DNA of 64,000 bases from Shewanella sp. Choline-02u-19 (GTDB lineage Bacteria; Pseudomonadota; Gammaproteobacteria; Enterobacterales; Shewanellaceae), in contig NZ_PJBE01000013.1 of NCBI RefSeq assembly GCF_002836205.1, positions 2,108,001 through 2,172,000 on the forward strand. Direction: 5' to 3'. How positions within the stretch are numbered: the stretch's first letter is position 1; each line of letters opens with the position of its first letter. The notes under the pieces were generated by a model that was given only the letters and a program-made list of their open reading frames with translations, did no database searches and was not told the DNA's origin. The translations under genes were made by a program, and so were the position numbers. Below are positions 35,772 through 43,592 of this stretch, piece after piece.

Positions 35772-36737
35772 ATGATGAATAAGAACACAGGATGGTTCTC
35801 AAGTAAGGTAATCAACCTACTTATGCTCACGGCAGTGACATTGAGTTTTAATGTCATGTCTGCCCCATGGGATGACCAACCCCCTAAAGAGGTCGAAGCG
35901 TTATTAGACAAAAAGTTTGCCGAGGGTAAGTATTCAGCTAAAGGCGCTGACACCTGTTTAATGTGTCATCGAAAAAGTCCTAAAGTCATGGCGTTATTCG
36001 ATGGCGTCCACGGCAATATCGACGTCAAAGGCTCTCCAATGGCCGACCTGCAGTGCGAAGCTTGCCATGGACCATTAGGCAAACATAACCGCGGCGGTAA
36101 AGAACCAATGATCACCTTTGGTTCCAACTCTCCTGTCCCTGCCGACAAACAAAACAGTGTTTGTATGAGCTGCCACAACGATGATGAACGTATGGCATGG
36201 AGTGGCAACCATCACGACAATGCCGACGTCAGCTGCGCCAACTGTCATCAAGTTCATACCGGACACGACCCTATTGCGGACAGAGCGACAGAAGTTGCAG
36301 TTTGTACTAGCTGTCATACCCAGCAGAAAGCGGATATGAACAAACGGTCATCTCATCCGCTTAAATGGCAACAGATGGTATGTAGCGATTGTCATAATCC
36401 ACACGGCACACTCGCCGACGCCAGTTTAAAGCAGATGAGCGTTAACGAAAATTGCTACTCTTGTCATGCCGAAAAACGCGGACCTAAGTTATGGGAACAC
36501 GCCCCGGTCACCGAAAATTGCGCGACTTGTCATAATCCACATGGCAGCGTGAATGAAGCCATGCTTATCAGTAAGCCACCTATGTTATGCCAGCAATGCC
36601 ACGCCTCTGTTGGCCATACTTCAAATGCTGTGTTCGGTGGTAACCCCAATGCATTTAATGCCGGTCAGAGTTGTATGAACTGCCATTCTCAAGTGCATGG
36701 TTCTAATCATCCATCTGGCAAGCTGCTGCAGCGCTAA
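35772..36737 (+). CDS. mtrD: Periplasmic decaheme c-type cytochrome MtrD
   Basis: Carries electrons inside the MtrDEF outer-membrane conduit, plugging into the MtrE barrel. The 321-residue protein has ten CXXCH sites (CLMCH, CEACH, CMSCH, CANCH, CTSCH, CSDCH, CYSCH, CATCH, CQQCH, CMNCH) and a Sec signal ending near NVMSA. It is a close paralogue of mtrA in this window, sharing for example the CHAEKRGPKLWEHAPVTENC block. The ATG pair at 35772/35775 follows GGGA. First gene of mtrDEF, 15 bp before mtrE; position beside feoA distinguishes it from mtrA. Confidence 0.92.
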   Translation: MMNKNTGWFSSKVINLLMLTAVTLSFNVMSAPWDDQPPKEVEALLDKKFAEGKYSAKGADTCLMCHRKSPKVMALFDGVHGNIDVKGSPMADLQCEACHGPLGKHNRGGKEPMITFGSNSPVPADKQNSVCMSCHNDDERMAWSGNHHDNADVSCANCHQVHTGHDPIADRATEVAVCTSCHTQQKADMNKRSSHPLKWQQMVCSDCHNPHGTLADASLKQMSVNENCYSCHAEKRGPKLWEHAPVTENCATCHNPHGSVNEAMLISKPPMLCQQCHASVGHTSNAVFGGNPNAFNAGQSCMNCHSQVHGSNHPSGKLLQR

Positions 36738-36752
36738 CAAGGAGTGGCAACC

Positions 36753-38873
36753 ATGAAAAATTTACCGTTCCATATTAACAAGCCTCTACAACTATCTCTG
36801 ATAGCGTTAGCAATAAGCGCCTCCATCGCACCAGCGCTTGCTGATGGCTATGGATTACAAAGTGCAAATCGTGATAATGCAAAAGTTGAAAAATGGCAAT
36901 GCAAACGCTGCGTAACATCATCAGGCTTTAGTGGCAGTGTTGGCGTTGGCGCCGCTTATAATGATGCCAGTGATATCCATTTTGGCAATACTAGCGGCAC
37001 TGACACCGATGGTGCGGTTGGTCATCTTGAGGCCGATGTTAACTACACATCAGCAACGGGTTATCAAACTCTAATCGAAGCAGACAAACTGGGTTATGAC
37101 ACTGGTAGCGCAAAAATTGAAACCGGCCGTCCCGGACAATATCAAATTGCGCTCGGTTATCGAGGATTAGCCAATTACGATACCAATGCAGCACTAAGCC
37201 CTTATCGAAACAGTGGCGATCAACTCGTTCTGCCCGATAGTTGGCAAACAGGGGCAACCACAGGGCAAATGCCAACGTTAGACAATGATGTCACCGAGAC
37301 CACGCTCAAAACTCAGCGCGATCGGTTTTTACTCGAAGCTGACTATAAAGGTAGCTTCTATAAAGCCGATATCAATTATCAACATGAAAAACGCCAAGGC
37401 AAACGTGCCTACTCCGGCAACCTATTAACTAATAGTGCCATGTTGGCACAGCCGATTGATGACACTACCGATGAATTAGCCGCTAAAATATACTTTAATG
37501 GCAAAGGTTGGCTCGTTGGCATTGACTCATCCTTTAGCCAATATAAAAATGATCATCAAGCTGTTAACTGGAACTCTGCATTCACCCCCACTTTTGGTGC
37601 AGCCTATGAGGGCCAAAGTGCAGCATCCCCTGACAACAAAGCCTACCGTGTTGGTGCTAATGCACAACTCAACGGCAATGGTCATCAGGTATTAATGAAT
37701 TTGAGTGTTGCCAGCTTTACCCAAGACCAAGCATTTCTCCCCGCGACGATTAACGGGCCATCACCTGTCCTGCCCACTAGCAATCTAGATGGACAAGTTG
37801 ATACCACCGACATGAAGTTAAAGTACTCAGGGCGACTAGCACGTGGATTGAGCGTGCGAGCGCGTTACGACTATTCCGATAGAGATAATAAGACTTCGCT
37901 CAATCCTTATCCTCAAGTTATCACTGATAGCTACTATGCAGGTACCGCAGTAAACCCAGAATATGACAGAACCAAACAATTAGTCGATGTCGGCGCCAAA
38001 TACCGATTTAGCCGCAGTATCTATATTGATGGTGGATATCGTTATGATCATAACGACTACAGTGACTTAGATAGAGATTCATTACAGCAAAACACCCTGT
38101 ATGCAAAACTCAACTACCGTGTTTCACCCGCGTGGTCAGCTTGGATAAAAGCCACTGCAAGCGATAGAACCGGCAGCGCCTATAACGCCGTTACCACCAC
38201 ATCAAGCCCCAGTAATCCTTATTTAAGAAAGTCCTATCTTGCCGATAGAGAGCGCCAAGAATATAAGCTAAATGTGGCCTACAGTGGCTCAGAAGACTTT
38301 TCTGCCAGCGCTAACGTTCATGCCAACTTTGATGACTATGATGATACCCAAGTTGGATTGACGAGTGTTGATATTCAAGGCTATGACATTTCAGCCAGTT
38401 ATAGGGTAAATGAGGACTTCAACATTAATGCCTACCTCAATCAAGACTGGCGTGACAGTGAACAAGCTGGCAGCACTAACTTTGGCTTACCCAATTGGTA
38501 CACAAACACCGATGAACAGTCAACGCTCGTTGGGGCAGGCTTAGACTACCAAAACCTATTCGATAGCAAACTCAACTTGGGCTTAGATTACTCTTACTCT
38601 GATGGCCAAAGTGATACCGATGTTATTCAAGGGCTCACCTCGCCATATGGCGATTACTTTGCCGAAAAGCACAACGTCAATGCCTTTGCTAAATATCAGT
38701 TAGCAGAAAAAATGGCATTACGCTTCGACTGGATCTTTGAAAACTACAAAGATTCAGACTGGCTTAACCAAGGACTAGCCGTTGATTCAATTCCCAACGT
38801 GCTGATTTTTGGCGACTTAAACCACGATTATAACGCTCACTATTTTGGCCTGACATTTAGTTATCAAATGTAG
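36753..38873 (+). CDS. mtrE: Outer-membrane beta-barrel MtrE (MtrB/PioB family)
   Basis: The barrel that surrounds MtrD and joins it to MtrF across the outer membrane. About 706 residues, starting at ATG 36753 with AAGGAG eight bases before; signal peptide ends ALA-DG at residue 30. The CKRC motif (C50, C53) near the mature N-terminus is the mark of the MtrB family in Shewanella. The rest consists of alternating beta strands, rich in Y, D and N, ending in a FGLTFSYQM strand with a near-terminal aromatic, as needed for BAM insertion. Confidence 0.92.
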   Translation: MKNLPFHINKPLQLSLIALAISASIAPALADGYGLQSANRDNAKVEKWQCKRCVTSSGFSGSVGVGAAYNDASDIHFGNTSGTDTDGAVGHLEADVNYTSATGYQTLIEADKLGYDTGSAKIETGRPGQYQIALGYRGLANYDTNAALSPYRNSGDQLVLPDSWQTGATTGQMPTLDNDVTETTLKTQRDRFLLEADYKGSFYKADINYQHEKRQGKRAYSGNLLTNSAMLAQPIDDTTDELAAKIYFNGKGWLVGIDSSFSQYKNDHQAVNWNSAFTPTFGAAYEGQSAASPDNKAYRVGANAQLNGNGHQVLMNLSVASFTQDQAFLPATINGPSPVLPTSNLDGQVDTTDMKLKYSGRLARGLSVRARYDYSDRDNKTSLNPYPQVITDSYYAGTAVNPEYDRTKQLVDVGAKYRFSRSIYIDGGYRYDHNDYSDLDRDSLQQNTLYAKLNYRVSPAWSAWIKATASDRTGSAYNAVTTTSSPSNPYLRKSYLADRERQEYKLNVAYSGSEDFSASANVHANFDDYDDTQVGLTSVDIQGYDISASYRVNEDFNINAYLNQDWRDSEQAGSTNFGLPNWYTNTDEQSTLVGAGLDYQNLFDSKLNLGLDYSYSDGQSDTDVIQGLTSPYGDYFAEKHNVNAFAKYQLAEKMALRFDWIFENYKDSDWLNQGLAVDSIPNVLIFGDLNHDYNAHYFGLTFSYQM

Positions 38874-38906
38874 TTTTGTCATTTAAAGGATTTCAAGGAA
38901 AGAAAA

Positions 38907-40820
38907 ATGAAACTGATCACCCAATCAAGACTTCATAAAAGTATTCCTCTAGGTCTAATCGCCATATTAGCGGGTTGCGGCGGCGATGATGGCAATTCTG
39001 GCAACCCTGGAGAACCCGGCGGGCCACCAGCAACAGAAATAACCGCGCTTAGCATCGCAGTCAGTGACGTTGCTTTCGATGCTGGTATTGCGACGATTAA
39101 CTACCGCATCACCAACGAGCAAGATGAACCTGTCGTCGGTATTCCGTCTGCGACCTATATAGCTGCTCAGTTGCTACCCATGGGCTATACCAATGCAGGC
39201 AATGCCAGCCAGTGGCAATATTTTACGTCAGAGTCTTGCTCCAATGTTTGTGACGGCGAATTTATCGACCATAAAAATGGGCAATATAGCTACACTTTTA
39301 GTGGTGCATTTGACGGCATGAATGACATTAGCTTTATGTCTGGTGCTACTCAGCGAGTGGTCATCAAAGTGGGCGGCGATGCTTTACCCGATGGCACCGC
39401 TTTGCCTATCACTAACCAACATCACGATTGGCAAGACAAAGGCAGTGAACCCGCTTATACCCGTAACCTCATTGAAATGGACACGTGTAATAGTTGCCAC
39501 AATGATTTGGCTTTTCATGGCAGTAAATACAATGAAGTGGAAACCTGTGTGACTTGCCATAATCTAGATAAAGTCAGCAATCCTGACAATGTATTTGCCC
39601 CCATGGTTCACGGCAAGCATTTAGTCGGTTTCCCAGTGTCACTGGCTAACTGTCAAACTTGCCACGCTGCTGATGAAACGTTAACCGAAAACATGAACTG
39701 GGCTCGCGTGCCCACTATGGAGGCTTGCGGCAGTTGCCATACCAATATTGACTTCCCTGCGGGCCAAGGTCACCCAACCCAGCAAGACAATAGTAATTGT
39801 GTCGCTTGTCATAATTCAGAATGGACCATGAGTGCCCATAGTCAAGCTGATACCGATGCTGTTCTTGGCCAATTTAATGTGGAAATCGTTAGTGCAGTAT
39901 TAACAGACACTACCGTTGAGTTAGCGGTAAGGCTTTCTAACCCTGCAACCAACGAAGTTTACACAGAAAGTGCCGATAAGCTTAATTTTGTCAATGACCT
40001 ACGGATTTATGCCAACTGGGGAGTGAGTGTCGATTACACCACCCGCAGTGCCCGTTCAATCAAACTGCAGGACACGGCGCCTATCTCTGGTAGTGATGGA
40101 TTATATACTTATCAAATCAGCGGACTCACCGTCCCTAGTGAATTAACCGCAGACAAAGGCACATTGGCCATTCAAGGTAAGCTCTGCAGCGATGACGACA
40201 CGTTGGCAAGTTGTGCTGAAACAGACAACACAACCAACCTCAAGTCGAGCCATCAGTTCTTTAGTGCTACAGCACTGAGTGATACTGGACGCCGAGTCGT
40301 TGTAACCAACGAAACCTGTGGCAGCTGCCATGGCGATCAGCAGCTGAACTACCACGGTTCACGAAACGATCTTGAAGGACAGTGCCAAGTTTGTCACAAC
40401 CGTAATATGCAAGCTGAAGCCAGTGCTGATAATCCTGCCGCATCAACTGCAGATTATAAGCATTTAGTACATACGCTGCATGCGGGTTCACGTGAAAGCT
40501 ATCCTGATATTAACTACCCTGGCAATATCGGAAATTGTGCTCAGTGCCACACTGAAGATGACGCTGGCGTGCTGACGGCCGCATTGCCGCTTGATAGTGC
40601 AGTGCAGCCATTAGCATTTGATGATGGCAGCTTTACCAGTCCGACAGCTGCAATATGCAGTGCTTGTCATACTAGCGATACCTCAATGTCCCATATGGCT
40701 CAGCAAGGTGCCGTCTTTAAAGGCACTGAAGCAGACGCTAGCGCTGGGACCGAAAGTTGCGCGACATGTCATGGCCAAGGCGCCACCTACGATGTGCTTG
40801 CAGTGCACCCCATAAAATAA
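38907..40820 (+). CDS. mtrF: Outer-membrane decaheme lipoprotein MtrF
   Basis: A surface c-type cytochrome, 637 residues, terminal reductase of the MtrDEF conduit. Lipobox ILAGC (C24). Ten CXXCH sites form two pentaheme groups (five between about 197 and 310, five from about 475 on), separated by beta domain III. A CX8C pair (CSDDDTLASC) in domain III is the redox-active disulfide motif described for MtrC/MtrF. Ribosome site AAGGAAAG. The gene ends just before a hairpin that separates it from omcA. Confidence 0.92.
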   Translation: MKLITQSRLHKSIPLGLIAILAGCGGDDGNSGNPGEPGGPPATEITALSIAVSDVAFDAGIATINYRITNEQDEPVVGIPSATYIAAQLLPMGYTNAGNASQWQYFTSESCSNVCDGEFIDHKNGQYSYTFSGAFDGMNDISFMSGATQRVVIKVGGDALPDGTALPITNQHHDWQDKGSEPAYTRNLIEMDTCNSCHNDLAFHGSKYNEVETCVTCHNLDKVSNPDNVFAPMVHGKHLVGFPVSLANCQTCHAADETLTENMNWARVPTMEACGSCHTNIDFPAGQGHPTQQDNSNCVACHNSEWTMSAHSQADTDAVLGQFNVEIVSAVLTDTTVELAVRLSNPATNEVYTESADKLNFVNDLRIYANWGVSVDYTTRSARSIKLQDTAPISGSDGLYTYQISGLTVPSELTADKGTLAIQGKLCSDDDTLASCAETDNTTNLKSSHQFFSATALSDTGRRVVVTNETCGSCHGDQQLNYHGSRNDLEGQCQVCHNRNMQAEASADNPAASTADYKHLVHTLHAGSRESYPDINYPGNIGNCAQCHTEDDAGVLTAALPLDSAVQPLAFDDGSFTSPTAAICSACHTSDTSMSHMAQQGAVFKGTEADASAGTESCATCHGQGATYDVLAVHPIK

Positions 40821-40827
40821 AAATTAT

Positions 40828-40855
40828 AAGCCTAACAACTCAGGTTGCTAGGCTT
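40828..40855 (+). terminator. Hairpin between mtrF and omcA
   Basis: AAGCCTA.CAAC/GTTG.TAGGCTT, a twelve-base stem with one mismatch and a TCAG loop. Only three T follow, so partial read-through into omcA is likely. Confidence 0.65.
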
Positions 40856-40879
40856 TAACTGATTTATGATGAATAAATA

Positions 40880-43039
40880 ATGGAACGCAAAATTATGGAT
40901 ATCAAAACTAGAAGCTCAAAACTCAGTTTGATTGCACTCGCTAGTACAGCTTTGTTGTTTGGTTGTAGTGATGGCAATGACGGTGCCGATGGTGAAGATG
41001 GCGTTATTGGCGTCAATATTGAAAACACCTCTACTGTAATGGCTGAATTTACCAGTGCCACTGTTGAAGAAGGCGCTGTGACTGTAAGTTTTAACCTAGA
41101 GAATGCCAATGGTGTCGCCGTGCTCGGGCTAACAAAGGATTACGATCTCAGGTTTGGTATTGCGCAGCTTGCCCAAGTGAGCGAAACCCTCGGCGAAGTA
41201 GAGTATAACCGTGGCTATCAATGGCAATCCTATATCAATGTGTTAAAAGAACCTGGTGACCTACCGGATGATACATCAGGGCTAATACCATCAGCCCAAT
41301 ATCAAGCTAATGTAGAAGCGGCAAGTAGTTGTGAAGACTGCTTTGTCGACAATGGTGATGGTAGCTATAGCTATAGTTTCATGCAAAATATTAGCAATGT
41401 AACAGAGCCACTCGCCGTTACTTATGGAGAAGACAATACTCACAGGGCCACATTGGAGCTTAAACTGCCCCAAGCAACGGCTAATGCACATCATGATTGG
41501 CAGCCCTCCTCTGGTGAAACCACAGGTATTCAAACTAGAAATGTGGTTAACATTACAGCATGTTATACGTGTCACCAACCTGAAAGCCTCGAACTACATG
41601 GCGGCAGAAGAGTTGACTTAGAAAATTGTGCCAGTTGTCATACCGCAACCAGTGGTGATCCAGAAAGTGGCAACAGTGTTGAGTTCACCTATATGATCCA
41701 CGCGATTCATAAAGGACAAGATAGGGAGACAAGCACTCCAGATGGGCTCGTTCCCGCCCCTTATAAAATCGTCGGCTACGGCGGTAGCTTACATGACTAC
41801 GGTAAAGTCATGTTCCCACAAAAACCGGCAGCCAATTGTGCCTCGTGTCATGTGGAAGGCGATGGTGCGCCCGCTAATGCAGACTTATTTAAAGCTGATC
41901 TGAGTAACAATGCTTGCGTAGCGTGTCATACAGAAAAACCCTCACAATCTCACTCAAGTACCAACTGCGTATCTTGTCACAACGCAACAGATACCTATCC
42001 TGGCACTGGCAGTGCAGAGAAACGTCATGGCGATGTATTAAAAGCCTACTCGGATGCAGAAGCTATGGGGGTGACGTTCAGTAATATAGGCCTAGATACT
42101 GCTGGTAAACTGATGTTTGATGTCCAGATTACCGATGCGACTGGCGCAGCGGTTGCTGGCGAGTTTATTAATCAAGGTACCCGTGTGGTGGTTGCTTGGG
42201 ACAGTGATAAAGACTTCCCAGCTTATGCAGATGCATCATACAGCAAGCGACGTTTTAAGCTCCAAGATGGTAGCTACGATGCCACAACGATGACCTTTAG
42301 CATTGTTGCGAGCACCTTTGATATGCCTACCAATCCCGATGGCAAAACCTTTGAGCTATGGTCAGCAGTTGAAGTCTGCTTTAACAATGGCGGTTACGCC
42401 GTGGCTGAAGTGGTAATGACAGCTTGTTCAGATAAGACACGTTCTGTAGCCGTTAAAGAGCCGCCATACCACTTTGTTTGGTCAGGATCAGGCATCGATG
42501 GAGACGCCCAAGCTGCGATGCGTCGTTCTATCGTTGACACAGCAAAGTGCCAGAGCTGTCACAATCAAGAAAATCATCATTATAACAATGGTTATAACTG
42601 TCAGACATGCCACACCTCAGACAAGACCACCAAAGGGGATGATAGCTTCCCTGGAGGCATGAAGCCGACCAGCTTTGCCTATAAAGCCCACGAAGCAGAG
42701 GGACATTATCTTAAATATGCGGGTGTACAATCTGGTACCGTTCTCAAAACAGACTGCTCAACCTGCCACACCGATGATGGCATCCAGCTAGGTCGAGCAA
42801 CCGATCGTGTATGGCGTTATGGCGACACTACGACCGGAGTCGATATTTGGGTATCATCTGATGCTGGAGCTTGTTTAAGTTGTCATCAGAAGTACCTAAG
42901 TGATTCAGGCGCAAGTCATATCACCTCTAATGGCGGAATTTTAGATGGTATGGATGCCGATGACGTTAGAACTCGCTCAGCAGAAGCGTGTGCGACTTGC
43001 CATAATCCAAGTCAACTGCTTGAAGTTCACGGCAACTAA
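40880..43039 (+). CDS. omcA: Outer-membrane decaheme lipoprotein OmcA
   Basis: A surface cytochrome that reduces minerals and flavins and can act with MtrC. About 719 residues; lipobox LLFGC (C29). Ten CXXCH sites in two groups of five. Segments such as ACYTCHQPESLELHGGRR and HYLKYAGVQSGTVLKTDC agree closely with S. oneidensis OmcA as I remember it, making this the orthologue among the three paralogues here. Domain III has a CX15C pair. The C-terminus reads CHNPSQLLEVHGN, where S. oneidensis has T-P-S in the proposed haematite-binding site; here it is N-P-S. Starts 40880 and 40895 are both possible. Only 59 bp separate it from mtrF. Confidence 0.92.
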   Translation: MERKIMDIKTRSSKLSLIALASTALLFGCSDGNDGADGEDGVIGVNIENTSTVMAEFTSATVEEGAVTVSFNLENANGVAVLGLTKDYDLRFGIAQLAQVSETLGEVEYNRGYQWQSYINVLKEPGDLPDDTSGLIPSAQYQANVEAASSCEDCFVDNGDGSYSYSFMQNISNVTEPLAVTYGEDNTHRATLELKLPQATANAHHDWQPSSGETTGIQTRNVVNITACYTCHQPESLELHGGRRVDLENCASCHTATSGDPESGNSVEFTYMIHAIHKGQDRETSTPDGLVPAPYKIVGYGGSLHDYGKVMFPQKPAANCASCHVEGDGAPANADLFKADLSNNACVACHTEKPSQSHSSTNCVSCHNATDTYPGTGSAEKRHGDVLKAYSDAEAMGVTFSNIGLDTAGKLMFDVQITDATGAAVAGEFINQGTRVVVAWDSDKDFPAYADASYSKRRFKLQDGSYDATTMTFSIVASTFDMPTNPDGKTFELWSAVEVCFNNGGYAVAEVVMTACSDKTRSVAVKEPPYHFVWSGSGIDGDAQAAMRRSIVDTAKCQSCHNQENHHYNNGYNCQTCHTSDKTTKGDDSFPGGMKPTSFAYKAHEAEGHYLKYAGVQSGTVLKTDCSTCHTDDGIQLGRATDRVWRYGDTTTGVDIWVSSDAGACLSCHQKYLSDSGASHITSNGGILDGMDADDVRTRSAEACATCHNPSQLLEVHGN

Positions 43040-43060
43040 TATGTTGATCATCTAGCAATT

Positions 43061-43089
43061 AAAAAAGGAGGCTTAAAGCCTCCTTTTTT
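43061..43089 (+). terminator. Terminator of omcA
   Basis: AAAAAAGGAGGCTT/AAGCCTCCTTTTTT, a long stem with a minimal loop and T6. Confidence 0.93.
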
Positions 43090-43299
43090 ACTCTCAGATA
43101 GTCTTAAGCACGTATTGAGTCATTGGTTTCCGTGATGTTTTGCGATAAGTATCATCACTCAATTGCCTATCCACCTAGGATGGTGTTAATAAGACAGTTC
43201 AAGACACTTACCCATCACGAGGAGCTAACGTATCACATACAAGTTAACGCCGAATGTAACTGCAACGTTAAAATTACGAACTAAAGATCGCCATAAAAA

Positions 43300-43313
43300 T
43301 TGATTTAAATCAA
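43300..43313. promoter_or_regulatory. Perfect FNR/EtrA-type box
   Basis: TTGATTTAAATCAA fits TTGATN4ATCAA without mismatch. It is 280 bp before the ATG of the second OmcA-type gene. Promoter position is unknown; activation under low oxygen is the natural reading. Confidence 0.6.
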
Positions 43314-43350
43314 CAACTATCGTGAAACCATCTTCAACCTTCAGCTAAAA

Positions 43351-43375
43351 TTAAGCTTTGGCGAGCCAAGCTTAA
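43351..43375 (+). other. Bulged inverted repeat in the upstream region
   Basis: TTAAGCTTTGGC pairs with GCCAAGCTTAA across a GA, with one unpaired T. No U-tract. Either an operator-like palindrome or an RNA stem, depending on where transcription begins. Confidence 0.5.
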
Positions 43376-43524
43376 CCCATTATTAATCCTCTGCCCTGCA
43401 ACGCCACAACTACCTGTTAAATAACAACTTAAAAAACAATTAACATTTTATAACGACTAAAAGATATACCTCACATTTAGCTGTATTGATTTATAGCGAG
43501 CTACCTCTTTTGGGTAAGATCAAG

Positions 43525-43564
43525 GTGAGGAAGCCCCTCACGCTTAAGAGGTAAAAAACCTCAC
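43525..43564 (+). promoter_or_regulatory. Leader with competing hairpins
   Basis: GTGAGG at 43525-43530 can pair with CCTCAC at 43536-43541 or with a second CCTCAC at 43559-43564. GAGGT (43548-43552) can pair with ACCTC (43558-43562) at the expense of the latter. The alternatives end about 30 bases before the ATG, so they could affect translation. Inference from pairing only. Confidence 0.35.
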
Positions 43565-43571
43565 AGCAGAT

Positions 43572-43587
43572 AAAACCTATGCAGGGA
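43572..43587 (+). promoter_or_regulatory. Conserved leader/ribosome-site motif, copy 1
   Basis: AAAACCTATGCAGGGA, five bases before the ATG pair at 43593. The AGGG is a good Shine-Dalgarno core, but the identity upstream of it in other copies (46323-46338, 48906-48921) is more than ribosome binding requires. Confidence 0.7.
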
Positions 43588-43592
43588 ATAAA

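Larger units (their letters stand above)
43090..43592. other. Control region of the second OmcA-type gene
   Basis: About 500 bp, AT-rich, no gene. It holds a perfect FNR box (43300-43313), a bulged hairpin (43351-43375) and a leader with competing stems (43525-43564), then a ribosome-site motif shared with two other genes of the cluster. Confidence 0.6.
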
